Below are positions 10,561-21,185 of a DNA stretch of 64,000 nt, in pieces; the stretch's first letter is position 1, and each line of letters starts with the position of its first letter. Under the pieces are notes generated by a model that made no database searches, was not told the origin of the DNA, and saw nothing but the letters and a program-made list of their open reading frames with translations. The position numbers and the translations under genes are program-made. The DNA is taken from contig OX621249.1 of NCBI GenBank assembly GCA_951640165.1, positions 26,703,201 through 26,767,200 on the forward strand, given 5' to 3'. This stretch comes from Pseudoips prasinana (lineage: Eukaryota > Arthropoda > Insecta > Lepidoptera > Nolidae).

Positions 10561-10762
10561 CGGTATATTACTGTAGGGGCACACATTTTCTTTGGACGCT
10601 CTCATTACATATGGAACACCTGATGTTAAGCGGTCACTGTAGCCTACGGTCGCTCTCAAAGCGTTTTTATTTATGGAACTCCGTTCCTATCTGGTATCCC
10701 ACAGCACCACACGGCTTTTTTTAAATCATTACTGCCTATACTTTTCATTAACTAAAGAAACT

Positions 10763-12689
10763 CAAAAATTATTCTAATACTCAGTTTTCACCAAATGAAA
10801 TTTCTTTGTTAGAAAAAGGTTTGAAATATAATATTCAACCTAGGCCTTCCCAGAAATCCCTTGAAACTTTGGCGGTTGACTCGGAAATTGCTTGCTTTAG
10901 AAGTAAACAGGATGGCATCATTAAGCATCAGATAGCAGTTCAAATCAAAAAAGCTTTAAAGACACCGGTTATCCACAGTAGGTCAGAAAATATTCTTTTT
11001 CGTTCTTTAAATGACAAAATAAACCAGAATAACCTAGTAATTTCAAAAGCTGATAAGGGTAACTCAGTCGTAATTCTGGATAGAATTGATTATAATCTGA
11101 AGGTTAATGATGTCATCCAGGGTGACGATTTTGAATGCCTTGATTCTGATCCCACCAAAAAGTTTACGATTGAGTTAAAAAATGCTTTTAAAGGTACGTC
11201 TTACATCTCTCCAGATCAATTAAAAAATATTATCCCCATGAACCCACGATCACCTGTTTTGTATGGGTTGCCAAAAACTCATAAAGAAAACGTCCCTATT
11301 CGCCCTGTTGTCTCTCATATTGGTGCCCCCTCGTATAATTTAGCCAAACATCTTAACGTCCTTTTAAGTAAAAAAGCATTCTTTCAACCTCAATTCAGTT
11401 TAAAAAATAGTTTAGACTTAATTTCAAAAATTAAAGATACTCAAATTCCATCTTCCGCTAAGTTACTGTCCCTAGATGTTGATAGTCTATTTACCAATAT
11501 CCCTCATGAGGAATGTTTACATATTCTGGGTGAACACTTTGAGAGACAACGGTTACACCCTGGAGAGATGTATGATCTTCTTAAACTCACAAAAATATGC
11601 ATGCAACAAAATTATTTTCGTTTTAACAATCAATATTACCGCCAAAAGGAAGGGTTGGCCATGGGTTCACCGTTAAGTCCACTAATGGCAGAGATATTTA
11701 TGGATAATTTTGAACGTAGATATATAGTGGGCGAACCCAACATTTTATTTTATTATAGATACGTTGATGACATAATAATCTGTTGGTCTGGTACCAAACG
11801 TCAAATTGATTCATTTGTTACTAAATTAAATAATCTCCACCCTAAAATAAAATTTAAATTGGAATTAGAATCACAAAAATCCCTTAATTTTCTTGACCTC
11901 ACCATCACTAATGTCCATAATAAATTAGAATTTCAAATATATCGGAAACCAACACATACCGATATGGCTATTCCAGCTTCATCATGTCACCCCAATCAAC
12001 ATAAACTAGCTGCCTTCCGCAGCTATGTTCATAGGTTAATGTCGGTCCCCTTGTCTAATGAGAATTACATAAAAGAACTTAATATTCTTTATGAAATCGC
12101 GTTATCAAACGGTTATCCAAAATCTATTATTGATAATTTGATTAAAAATAATCAGAGATGTAGGGTTCGCTCTTTACTGTATGCATGCCCCCCTGACCGT
12201 ATTAACAAATATGTTGGTAGTCTGACCTATATGGGCCCAATTTCAGATAGAATTGCCAATTTACTGCGTAAAAATAATATTCACGTTGCATTTCGGACGG
12301 ACCAAACTATACGACGTCTTTGTAATGGAAAAGATAATTTGGAAAATTGCAAGAAATCCGGCGTGTATAGGTTGGTCTGCGATGATTGTGACGCGGTATA
12401 TATAGGTCAGACAGGCCGAAATTTTGAAACACGGTATAAAGAGCATGTAGCTGCTTATAGGAATGGCCATCCTGATAAATCTCATTACGCCAAACATTTA
12501 ATTGAAACTGGCCATTCCTTGGGCGACAATAATACGTATAATATTTTACATAGTTGTGATAAAAGTTTCCGGTTATGTGTGTTGGAACAATTAGAAATAT
12601 TAAAACATAGCAGTAATAGTTTTGCATTGTTGAATGACCAAACAAATTTAGTTTCATCTCCTTTACTACGAATATTTGGGGGTAGTTAG
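10763..12689 (+). pseudogene. Penelope-like RT/GIY-YIG protein, copy 1, 5'-truncated
   Basis: Same frame as the full copies, but it begins at the equivalent of residue 169 (KNYSNTQFSPNEI), so it lacks the N-terminal domain and a start codon of its own; an in-frame TAA lies just upstream in host DNA. The RT and endonuclease domains are complete and open to the stop at 12687. It differs from copy 3 by NAFKGTS instead of NAIKGTS. It has no upstream promoter unit, so it is likely silent, but its 3' region supplies the TATA box and hammerhead-like segment preceding copy 2. Confidence 0.9.
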
Positions 12690-12972
12690 AAATAATTGTC
12701 CATGCGGTTGGTAGTATATAAAAGAGCGCTCGCCTCGTTGGCTTTTAGTCTCCTTCGAGCACTCGACGAGTTAGCAGCCCTTGAGAATGGTCCGTGGAGG
12801 ACCGAAACACGTGTTGGGTATCGTACTGGCGCATGTAATTTGCTTTTTGTATTGTCCTTCTTGCATGTGCACGTTTTTGCGGGCGGGAGGGCGGTGCAAA
12901 TTGCATCCCAGCATGATTAAACTGACAATTAGCGGAATTAACACTAAATATTGATTTTGTATTTTGATTGTT
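12690..12972 (+). promoter_or_regulatory. Penelope 3' region of copy 1 acting as promoter segment for copy 2
   Basis: Contains TATATAAAAG at 12715-12724 and TTTTAGTC at 12743-12750, spaced as a TATA box and initiator. The hammerhead-like fold follows, then 150 nt to the ATG at 12973. The equivalent motifs precede copy 3 at 15428-15437 and terminate the array at 18141-18150. Tandem Penelope units are known to carry such a pLTR; promoter activity here is inferred from motif spacing. Confidence 0.6.
12778..12818 (+). ncRNA. Hammerhead-like ribozyme motif, Penelope unit 1
   Basis: CCC (12778-12780) can pair with GGG (12816-12818) as stem I. TTGAGAAT follows, then stem II GGTCC / GTGGA loop / GGACC, then GAAA and the self-complementary CACGTG as a minimal stem III, then TT at the expected cleavage position. 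This is the order of a type I hammerhead. The first core box reads C-TTGAGA instead of CTGATGA, so cleavage is uncertain. Hammerheads are known in Penelope-like elements. Confidence 0.5.
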
Positions 12973-15402
12973 ATGGATTTCCGCAAAGTAACGCCTGATT
13001 CCATTACTTATCTACAGTCAGCAAGTATAGCTGAGCAGGCAAAACTTTACATCAAGCTAACCAAACTCCACCGTTTGGCAGCACAAAACGTATGGTTCAA
13101 TCAACAATGTAAGAAATTGAATGTAATACCTCATTATATTAATTTGCGTACCAACACACATAACCGAGCTAGTAGTATAGCGTTGAGGAAGGCTAAGCAG
13201 ATATGGTTGAATGAGGAATGCAAGTATTGGTTTTCTGTTAGAGATGGTATCAAGCTCCACCTCAAAGTATTATATACCGAAATGAGTTTCAAATTACATA
13301 ACGTGGAGTTTGATATTTTAGATAACAAGGCTAGGGATCTGGTTTCGAAAGAGGTGCATGAAAAATATGTAATACAATCGCGGAAGTTGGAGCGATTGTC
13401 TCGGGAGAGCCGCAATGATAATTTCAACCATTCTGATAATTTGCCGATTTCAACGCATACATTTTATCCCCGCGTCAAAAATTATTCTAATACTCAGTTT
13501 TCACCAAATGAAATTTCTTTGTTAGAAAAAGGTTTGAAATATAATATTCAACCTAGGCCTTCCCAGAAATCCCTTGAAACTTTGGCGGTTGACTCGGAAA
13601 TTGCTTGCTTTAGAAGTAAACAGGATGGCATCATTAAGCATCAGATAGCAGTTCAAATCAAAAAAGCTTTAAAGACACCGGTTATCCACAGTAGGTCAAA
13701 AAAAATTCTTTTTCGTTCTTTAAATGACAAAATAAACCAGAATAACCTAGTAATTTCAAAAGCTGATAAGGGTAACTCAGTCGTAATTCTGGATAGAATT
13801 GATTATAATCTGAAGGTTAATGATGTCATCCAGGGTGACGATTTTGAATGCCTTGATTCTGATCCCACCAAAAAGTTTACGATTGAGTTAAAAAATGCTA
13901 TTAAAGGTACGTCTTACATCTCTCCAGATCAATTAAAAAATATTATCCCCATGAACCCACGATCACCTGTTTTGTATGGGTTGCCAAAAACTCATAAAGA
14001 AAACGTCCCTATTCGCCCTGTTGTCTCTCATATTGGTGCCCCCTCGTATAATTTAGCCAAACATCTTAACGTCCTTTTAAGTAAAAAAGCATTCTTTCAA
14101 CCTCAATTCAGTTTAAAAAATAGTTTAGACTTAATTTCAAAAATTAAAGATACTCAAATTCCATCTTCCGCTAAGTTACTGTCCCTAGATGTTGATAGTC
14201 TATTTTTCAATATCCCTCATGAGGAATGTTTACATATTCTGGGTGAACACTTTGAGAGACAACGGTTACACCCTGGAGAGATGTATGATCTTCTTAAACT
14301 CACAAAAATATGCATGCAACAAAATTATTTTCGTTTTAACAATCAATATTACCGCCAAAAGGAAGGGTTGGCCATGGGTTCACCGTTAAGTCCACTAATG
14401 GCAGAGATATTTATGGATAATTTTGAACGTAGATATATAGTGGGCGAACCCAACATTTTATTTTATTATAGATACGTTGATGACATAATAATCTGTTGGT
14501 CTGGTACCAAACGTCAAATTGATTCATTTGTTACTAAATTAAATAATCTCCACCCTAAAATAAAATTTAAATTGGAATTAGAATCACAAAAATCCCTTAA
14601 TTTTCTTGACCTCACCATCACTAATGTCCATAATAAATTAGAATTTCAAATATATCGGAAACCAACACATACCGATATGGCTATTCCAGCTTCATCATGT
14701 CACCCCAATCAACATAAACTAGCTGCCTTCCGCAGCTATGTTCATAGGTTAATGTCGGTCCCCTTGTCTAATGAGAATTACATAAAAGAACTTAATATTC
14801 TTTATGAAATCGCGTTATCAAACGGTTATCCAAAATCTATTATTGATAATTTGATTAAAAATAATCAGAGATGTAGGGTTCGCTCTTTACTGTATGCATG
14901 CCCCCCTGACCGTATTAACAAATATGTTGGTAGTCTGACCTATATGGGCCCAATTTCAGATAGAATTGCCAATTTACTGCGTAAAAATAATATTCACGTT
15001 GCATTTCGGACGGACCAAACTATACGACGTCTTTGTAATGGAAAAGATAATTTGGAAAATTGCAAGAAATCCGGCGTGTATAGGTTGGTCTGCGATGATT
15101 GTGACGCGGTATATATAGGTCAGACAGGCCGAAATTTTGAAACACGGTATAAAGAGCATGTAGCTGCTTATAGGAATGGCCATCCTGATAAATCTCATTA
15201 CGCCAAACATTTAATTGAAACTGGCCATTCCTTGGGCGACAATAATACGTATAATATTTTACATAGTTGTGATAAAAGTTTCCGGTTATGTGTGTTGGAA
15301 CAATTAGAAATATTAAAACATAGCAGTAATAGTTTTGCATTGTTGAATGACCAAACAAATTTAGTTTCATCTCCTTTACTACGAATATTTGGGGGTAGTT
15401 AG
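12973..15402 (+). CDS. Penelope-like reverse transcriptase with GIY-YIG endonuclease, copy 2
   Basis: An 809-residue protein for retrotransposition: the RT copies the element RNA and the endonuclease opens target DNA. The ATG at 12973 (MDFRKVTPDS) is the first in frame and 3 nt from the unit boundary. Domains: N-terminal helical region about 1-170; RT about 170-620 with motif A LSLDVDSLF (Asp near 406), motif B GLAMGSPLSPLMAEIF and motif C YVDD (501-504); C-terminal endonuclease about 695-770 with GVYRLVC (GIY) and AVYIGQTGR (YIG plus catalytic Arg), preceded by cysteines (NCKKSG, CDDCD). Compared with copy 3 it has LFFNIP for LFTNIP beside motif A, KKIL for ENIL and TEM for TEL. The first change lies next to the catalytic centre and could impair it. 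Confidence 0.92.
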   Translation: MDFRKVTPDSITYLQSASIAEQAKLYIKLTKLHRLAAQNVWFNQQCKKLNVIPHYINLRTNTHNRASSIALRKAKQIWLNEECKYWFSVRDGIKLHLKVLYTEMSFKLHNVEFDILDNKARDLVSKEVHEKYVIQSRKLERLSRESRNDNFNHSDNLPISTHTFYPRVKNYSNTQFSPNEISLLEKGLKYNIQPRPSQKSLETLAVDSEIACFRSKQDGIIKHQIAVQIKKALKTPVIHSRSKKILFRSLNDKINQNNLVISKADKGNSVVILDRIDYNLKVNDVIQGDDFECLDSDPTKKFTIELKNAIKGTSYISPDQLKNIIPMNPRSPVLYGLPKTHKENVPIRPVVSHIGAPSYNLAKHLNVLLSKKAFFQPQFSLKNSLDLISKIKDTQIPSSAKLLSLDVDSLFFNIPHEECLHILGEHFERQRLHPGEMYDLLKLTKICMQQNYFRFNNQYYRQKEGLAMGSPLSPLMAEIFMDNFERRYIVGEPNILFYYRYVDDIIICWSGTKRQIDSFVTKLNNLHPKIKFKLELESQKSLNFLDLTITNVHNKLEFQIYRKPTHTDMAIPASSCHPNQHKLAAFRSYVHRLMSVPLSNENYIKELNILYEIALSNGYPKSIIDNLIKNNQRCRVRSLLYACPPDRINKYVGSLTYMGPISDRIANLLRKNNIHVAFRTDQTIRRLCNGKDNLENCKKSGVYRLVCDDCDAVYIGQTGRNFETRYKEHVAAYRNGHPDKSHYAKHLIETGHSLGDNNTYNILHSCDKSFRLCVLEQLEILKHSSNSFALLNDQTNLVSSPLLRIFGGS

Positions 15403-15490
15403 AAATAATTGTCCATGCGGTTGGTAGTATATAAAAGAGCGCTCGCCTCGTTGGCTTTTAGTCTCCTTCGAGCACTCGACGAGTTAGCAG

Positions 15491-15531
15491 CCCTTGAGAA
15501 TGGTCCGTGGAGGACTGAAACACGTGTTGGG
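15491..15531 (+). ncRNA. Hammerhead-like ribozyme motif, Penelope unit 2
   Basis: Same fold as in unit 1, with one change: stem II 3' strand GGACT instead of GGACC (15516), turning a G-C pair into a G-U wobble next to the GAAA box. It lies between the stop of copy 2 and the start of copy 3. Confidence 0.45.
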
Positions 15532-15685
15532 TATCGTACTGGCGCATGTAATTTGCTTTTTGTATTGTCCTTCTTGCATGTGCACGTTTTTGCGGGCGGG
15601 AGGGCGGTGCAAATTGCATCCCAGCATGATTAAACTGACAATTAGCGGAATTAACACTAAATATTGATTTTGTATTTTGATTGTT

Positions 15686-18115
15686 ATGGATTTCCGCAAA
15701 GTAACGCCTGATTCCATTACTTATCTACAGTCAGCAAGTATAGCTGAGCAGGCAAAACTTTACATCAAGCTAACCAAACTCCACCGTTTGGCAGCACAAA
15801 ACGTATGGTTCAATCAACAATGTAAGAAATTGAATGTAATACCTCATTATATTAATTTGCGTACCAACACACATAACCGAGCTAGTAGTATAGCGTTGAG
15901 GAAGGCTAAGCAGATATGGTTGAATGAGGAATGCAAGTATTGGTTTTCTGTTAGAGATGGTATCAAGCTCCACCTCAAAGTATTATATACCGAATTGAGT
16001 TTCAAATTACATAACGTGGAGTTTGATATTTTAGATAACAAGGCTAGGGATCTGGTTTCGAAAGAGGTGCATGAAAAATATGTAATACAATCGCGGAAGT
16101 TGGAGCGATTGTCTCGGGAGAGCCGCAATGATAATTTCAACCATTCTGATAATTTGCCGATTTCAACGCATACATTTTATCCCCGCGTCAAAAATTATTC
16201 TAATACTCAGTTTTCACCAAATGAAATTTCTTTGTTAGAAAAAGGTTTGAAATATAATATTCAACCTAGGCCTTCCCAGAAATCCCTTGAAACTTTGGCG
16301 GTTGACTCGGAAATTGCTTGCTTTAGAAGTAAACAGGATGGCATCATTAAGCATCAGATAGCAGTTCAAATCAAAAAAGCTTTAAAGACACCGGTTATCC
16401 ACAGTAGGTCAGAAAATATTCTTTTTCGTTCTTTAAATGACAAAATAAACCAGAATAACCTAGTAATTTCAAAAGCTGATAAGGGTAACTCAGTCGTAAT
16501 TCTGGATAGAATTGATTATAATCTGAAGGTTAATGATGTCATCCAGGGTGACGATTTTGAATGCCTTGATTCTGATCCCACCAAAAAGTTTACGATTGAG
16601 TTAAAAAATGCTATTAAAGGTACGTCTTACATCTCTCCAGATCAATTAAAAAATATTATCCCCATGAACCCACGATCACCTGTTTTGTATGGGTTGCCAA
16701 AAACTCATAAAGAAAACGTCCCTATTCGCCCTGTTGTCTCTCATATTGGTGCCCCCTCGTATAATTTAGCCAAACATCTTAACGTCCTTTTAAGTAAAAA
16801 AGCATTCTTTCAACCTCAATTCAGTTTAAAAAATAGTTTAGACTTAATTTCAAAAATTAAAGATACTCAAATTCCATCTTCCGCTAAGTTACTGTCCCTA
16901 GATGTTGATAGTCTATTTACCAATATCCCTCATGAGGAATGTTTACATATTCTGGGTGAACACTTTGAGAGACAACGGTTACACCCTGGAGAGATGTATG
17001 ATCTTCTTAAACTCACAAAAATATGCATGCAACAAAATTATTTTCGTTTTAACAATCAATATTACCGCCAAAAGGAAGGGTTGGCCATGGGTTCACCGTT
17101 AAGTCCACTAATGGCAGAGATATTTATGGATAATTTTGAACGTAGATATATAGTGGGCGAACCCAACATTTTATTTTATTATAGATACGTTGATGACATA
17201 ATAATCTGTTGGTCTGGTACCAAACGTCAAATTGATTCATTTGTTACTAAATTAAATAATCTCCACCCTAAAATAAAATTTAAATTGGAATTAGAATCAC
17301 AAAAATCCCTTAATTTTCTTGACCTCACCATCACTAATGTCCATAATAAATTAGAATTTCAAATATATCGGAAACCAACACATACCGATATGGCTATTCC
17401 AGCTTCATCATGTCACCCCAATCAACATAAACTAGCTGCCTTCCGCAGCTATGTTCATAGGTTAATGTCGGTCCCCTTGTCTAATGAGAATTACATAAAA
17501 GAACTTAATATTCTTTATGAAATCGCGTTATCAAACGGTTATCCAAAATCTATTATTGATAATTTGATTAAAAATAATCAGAGATGTAGGGTTCGCTCTT
17601 TACTGTATGCATGCCCCCCTGACCGTATTAACAAATATGTTGGTAGTCTGACCTATATGGGCCCAATTTCAGATAGAATTGCCAATTTACTGCGTAAAAA
17701 TAATATTCACGTTGCATTTCGGACGGACCAAACTATACGACGTCTTTGTAATGGAAAAGATAATTTGGAAAATTGCAAGAAATCCGGCGTGTATAGGTTG
17801 GTCTGCGATGATTGTGACGCGGTATATATAGGTCAGACAGGCCGAAATTTTGAAACACGGTATAAAGAGCATGTAGCTGCTTATAGGAATGGCCATCCTG
17901 ATAAATCTCATTACGCCAAACATTTAATTGAAACTGGCCATTCCTTGGGCGACAATAATACGTATAATATTTTACATAGTTGTGATAAAAGTTTCCGGTT
18001 ATGTGTGTTGGAACAATTAGAAATATTAAAACATAGCAGTAATAGTTTTGCATTGTTGAATGACCAAACAAATTTAGTTTCATCTCCTTTACTACGAATA
18101 TTTGGGGGTAGTTAG
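15686..18115 (+). CDS. Penelope-like reverse transcriptase with GIY-YIG endonuclease, copy 3
   Basis: An 809-residue protein, start ATG at 15686, with the same domain layout as copy 2: N-terminal helical part, RT with D-V-D in motif A (LSLDVDSLFTNIP), GLAMGSP and YVDD, and a C-terminal GIY-YIG nuclease (GVYRLVC...VYIGQTGR...H...H). It carries the residues that copies 1 and 2 show by majority at each variable site, so it is the best candidate for an active copy. It is preceded by a complete upstream unit with TATA box and hammerhead-like fold, and followed by its own 3' region ending at the target duplication. No intron, stop or frameshift is visible. The GIY-YIG C terminus separates it from telomerase-like relatives lacking endonuclease. 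Confidence 0.94.
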   Translation: MDFRKVTPDSITYLQSASIAEQAKLYIKLTKLHRLAAQNVWFNQQCKKLNVIPHYINLRTNTHNRASSIALRKAKQIWLNEECKYWFSVRDGIKLHLKVLYTELSFKLHNVEFDILDNKARDLVSKEVHEKYVIQSRKLERLSRESRNDNFNHSDNLPISTHTFYPRVKNYSNTQFSPNEISLLEKGLKYNIQPRPSQKSLETLAVDSEIACFRSKQDGIIKHQIAVQIKKALKTPVIHSRSENILFRSLNDKINQNNLVISKADKGNSVVILDRIDYNLKVNDVIQGDDFECLDSDPTKKFTIELKNAIKGTSYISPDQLKNIIPMNPRSPVLYGLPKTHKENVPIRPVVSHIGAPSYNLAKHLNVLLSKKAFFQPQFSLKNSLDLISKIKDTQIPSSAKLLSLDVDSLFTNIPHEECLHILGEHFERQRLHPGEMYDLLKLTKICMQQNYFRFNNQYYRQKEGLAMGSPLSPLMAEIFMDNFERRYIVGEPNILFYYRYVDDIIICWSGTKRQIDSFVTKLNNLHPKIKFKLELESQKSLNFLDLTITNVHNKLEFQIYRKPTHTDMAIPASSCHPNQHKLAAFRSYVHRLMSVPLSNENYIKELNILYEIALSNGYPKSIIDNLIKNNQRCRVRSLLYACPPDRINKYVGSLTYMGPISDRIANLLRKNNIHVAFRTDQTIRRLCNGKDNLENCKKSGVYRLVCDDCDAVYIGQTGRNFETRYKEHVAAYRNGHPDKSHYAKHLIETGHSLGDNNTYNILHSCDKSFRLCVLEQLEILKHSSNSFALLNDQTNLVSSPLLRIFGGS

Positions 18116-18203
18116 AAATAATTGTCCATGCGGTTGGTAGTATATAAAAGAGCGCTCGCCTCGTTGGCTTTTAGTCTCCTTCGAGCACTCGACGAGTTAG
18201 CAG

Positions 18204-18244
18204 CCCTTGAGAATGGTCCGTGGAGGACCGAAACACGTGTTGGG
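18204..18244 (+). ncRNA. Hammerhead-like ribozyme motif, Penelope unit 3
   Basis: Identical in core and stems to unit 1. It lies in the terminal 3' region of the array, about 150 nt before the right target duplication, with no downstream Penelope gene. Confidence 0.45.
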
Positions 18245-18395
18245 TATCGTACTGGCGCATGTAATTTGCTTTTTGTATTGTCCTTCTTGCATGTGCACGT
18301 TTTTGCGGGCGGGAGGGCGGTGCAAATTGCATCCCAGCATGATTAAACTGACAATTAGCGGAATTAACACTAAATATTGATTTTGTATTTTGATT

Positions 18396-20225
18396 AAAGA
18401 AACTTTTTACTGAACTATATTAAGAGGTAGATACATTTAGGTGTGACAGTGCATGTTTAAAATGATGTCTTAAAATTAGAATACGTGAAAAAATAAATGT
18501 AAAACGTAATATTAAAGTGGTTAACTAACTAGAAATACTTTAGTAACGATAACATAAAAAAGTTGTAATCTAACATAATTGCAATAAACAATTTATATGA
18601 TCTTAATGATTAATGTTACATACTAGAACTAAAATAACACTTTCGGAAAATATGCCCCTAAATAATATTACATCAAAGATTATATAATATTATAAATGTT
18701 AAAAGTAATATTTTTTGTTTGTAGAGGGCTTAAATAACAGTTTTTATTATTTGTCGATATTTAAATGTTTGTCACACTCTAGCACCATATACCTAATTCA
18801 AGTAAATTCTTAACAAAAACGGATTTTTACCCTTCGTTAATAACAACATTATTAGTTAATATTATGCGTATTAATATGTGAGAATAAAATATATTAGGAC
18901 TTTGAAATAAAATATATAGTATTATAGTACATATATTCTCACATAGATTATATATTGTAAGCACAGGTATACGCCAAGTATTCTAATAAGTTAGTGATTT
19001 TCACGCCACTTGTCGGAAATACATTACATTTTTAGAAAGTGATCGTTATAGGTATCTACTTTCCGATGGCAGTGTCGGAAGCTCTGGAGTGTTGATTAGT
19101 TACCTGGAAAGAACATAATAGTTCTGTACTGTACACCGTGGCAAGGAAGGAAGAGATTTTATTGGAAACAAACAGCTTATGTAATAACAGCGCAGCAGCT
19201 GAGAGTGTCGGAGCTAGTACACACGGCTACATATCAAGCTATACATTTCCGGTATAAGCTGATCTCGCGTTGTATAGGATTTCTATACAATGAGAGGTCA
19301 GCTTATATTGGAAATGTATATAACAAATTCATCATCATCATGATTCGGGTCGGTTTCGAATTCGCAGTTAATTTTTATGCCCCATATTCTTTAACTATTT
19401 AAGCAGAAACTGACTGACTGAAAATGCCTGGTCTATAACCTTGACATGTTGCACAAATATTCCTTCAGACACGTAGGTGTGCACTAAGATAGGAATTTTA
19501 TTAATTTATCCCCTGTGGGGTTAAAAAGGGGGTGTAATTTTTATGTGGAACAGCGTGTTTTCTTGGTGTGATCCACTTTAAACTTGCCATATATAGAGCA
19601 ATAGCCTACGACGACGGCCGGTCTGGCCGTCGTCGTAGGCTATTGCTCTATTTTATAAGAGCTGAAAGTTTTCTATGCATGTCTCCTATACTGGTACGAA
19701 CGATCAGCGAATGGTTTCTTTGGCAGATAAAAAGGCAGATAAACAAGGCATAAAATAGTGCCTAAAATTCATAAAAGTATAAAGCTCAATTTCCTTTATT
19801 AAATTTTCTTGGTGTTGCGGTAGTTTGTGGCTTACATTTTAAACAAGAAGATTTTGCAAGTGTTTCTGGTGCATTCAAGAAACGGCTAAATATAGATGCT
19901 ATATTATTGTTTTATTACATTATCTATATTTATCGTCAAAGAATACGTTAATTTTTTTAATTTAAAATATTTTAGAAATCTCGTCACCTGTCATTGCAGG
20001 ACACTTATGACAGTGGCTACCCCCGCCGGACAGTTTTAATGGTTTTTACATCTTGCCAGACTCATTGAAAGTCCGCTGTAGGTGCGAGCACGGCTGTCTA
20101 GGGTGAGACTGGTAAAGGTGATGCATGTTACCAAGCATCATAGCCGTAATAACGAAGTTATGGCTCTTGGGGTATTGTATTCATGTATTTTTTAAAATCA
20201 TTACTGCCTATACTTTTCATTAACC
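18396..20225. repeat. 1.8-kb tandem repeat, unit 1 (Penelope array at its left edge)
   Basis: Starts AAAGAAACTTTTTACTGAAC and ends with AACGAAGTTATGGCTCTTGG plus TAAAATCATTACTGCC...CATTAAC, the same sequence that flanks the Penelope array on the left (10726-10752). It is repeated at 20226. No protein gene is recognisable; short open frames (e.g. 19205-19402, 19568-19753) cross palindromes and are not supported. It contains two palindromes, at about 19230-19318 and 19595-19652. Origin is unknown; a non-autonomous transposon or satellite-like unit is possible. Confidence 0.75.
19595..19652. repeat. Palindrome in repeat unit 1
   Basis: TAGAGCAATAGCCTACGACG... is followed by its complement ending CGTCGTAGGCTATTGCTCTA, with the axis at GGCCGGTCTGGCC. 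In unit 2 the left-hand words are kept but the axis lies elsewhere. Confidence 0.65.
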
Positions 20226-21055
20226 AAAGAAACTTTTTACTGAACTATATTAAGAGGTAGATACATTTAGGTGTGACAGTGCATGTTTAAAATTATGTCT
20301 TAAAATTAGAATACGTGAAAAAATAAATGTAAAACGTAATATTAAAGTGGTTAACTAACTAGAAATACTTTAGTATGGTAAATGCACAATAAAATAACTA
20401 TAACATAATAAAGTTGTAGATCTAACATAATTGTACAATAAACAATTTTTATGATCTTAATGATTAATGTTACATACTAACTAAAATAACACTTTCGGTA
20501 AACATGCCCCTAAATAATATTACATCAAAGATTATAAATGTTAAAAGTAATAATTTTGTGTGTAGAGGGCTTAAATAACAGTTTTTATTATTTGTCGATA
20601 TTTAAATGTTTGTCACCATATACGACTACTTAACTCATCCAAGTAAATTCTTAACAAAAACGGATTTTTACCCTTCTTTAATAACAAAATTATTAGTTAA
20701 TATTATGCGTATTTAATATGTGACAGTAAAATGTATTAGGACTTTCAAATAAAATATATAGTATACCTTCAAACATAGATTATAGGTATATCGTAAGCAC
20801 AGGTATACGCCAAGTATTCTAATAAGTTAGTGATTTTCACGCCACTTGTCGGAAATACATTACATTACATTTTTAGAAAGTGATCGTTATAGGTATCTAC
20901 TTTACGATGGCAGTGTCGGAAGCTCTGGAGGTTGATTAGTTACCTGGAAATAACATAATAGTTATGTACTGTACACTGTGGCAAGGAAGGAAGAGAGGTT
21001 ATTGGAAACAAACAGCTTATGTAATAAAAGCGAAGCAGGTGAGAGTGTTGGAGCT

Positions 21056-21185
21056 AGTACACACGGCTACATATCAAGCTATACATTTCCAGTATAAGCT
21101 GATCTCACGTTGTATAGGATTTGTATACAATGAGAGGTCAGCTTATATTGGAAAAGTATAGCTTGATATGTAGCCGTGTGTACCT
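21056..21185. repeat. Long hairpin in repeat unit 2
   Basis: GTACACACGGCTACATATCA at 21056 on is complementary to TGATATGTAGCCGTGTGTAC ending about 21183. The arms are about 60 bp with few mismatches and meet around TATAGGATTTGTATA. In unit 1 the outer part of the right arm is missing. Confidence 0.7.

Larger units (their letters stand above)
10763..18395 (+). mobile_element. Head-to-tail array of three Penelope-like elements
   Basis: Three copies of one unit: 10763-12969 (2,207 bp, lacking the first 506 bp), 12970-15682 and 15683-18395 (2,713 bp each). All differ at only a handful of positions. The array is bounded by the direct repeat AAAGAAACT at 10754-10762 and 18396-18404, which occurs once at 20226-20234 in the homologous unoccupied site. 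This argues for one integration of a preformed trimer or for expansion by recombination after insertion. Unit boundaries are defined by the break TTTTGATT/GTTATGG and by the array's right end, which stops at the same TTTTGATT. Confidence 0.93.

Noticed and set aside
12307..12657. Minus-strand 116-residue frame, repeated in each Penelope unit
   Set aside because: Antisense shadow of the conserved RT/endonuclease gene; it recurs only because the unit recurs.
12696..12920. Small plus-strand frame in the Penelope 3' region (also 15409 and 18122)
   Set aside because: It starts at a TTG and runs across the TATA box and hammerhead-like fold; no domain. Better explained as non-coding.
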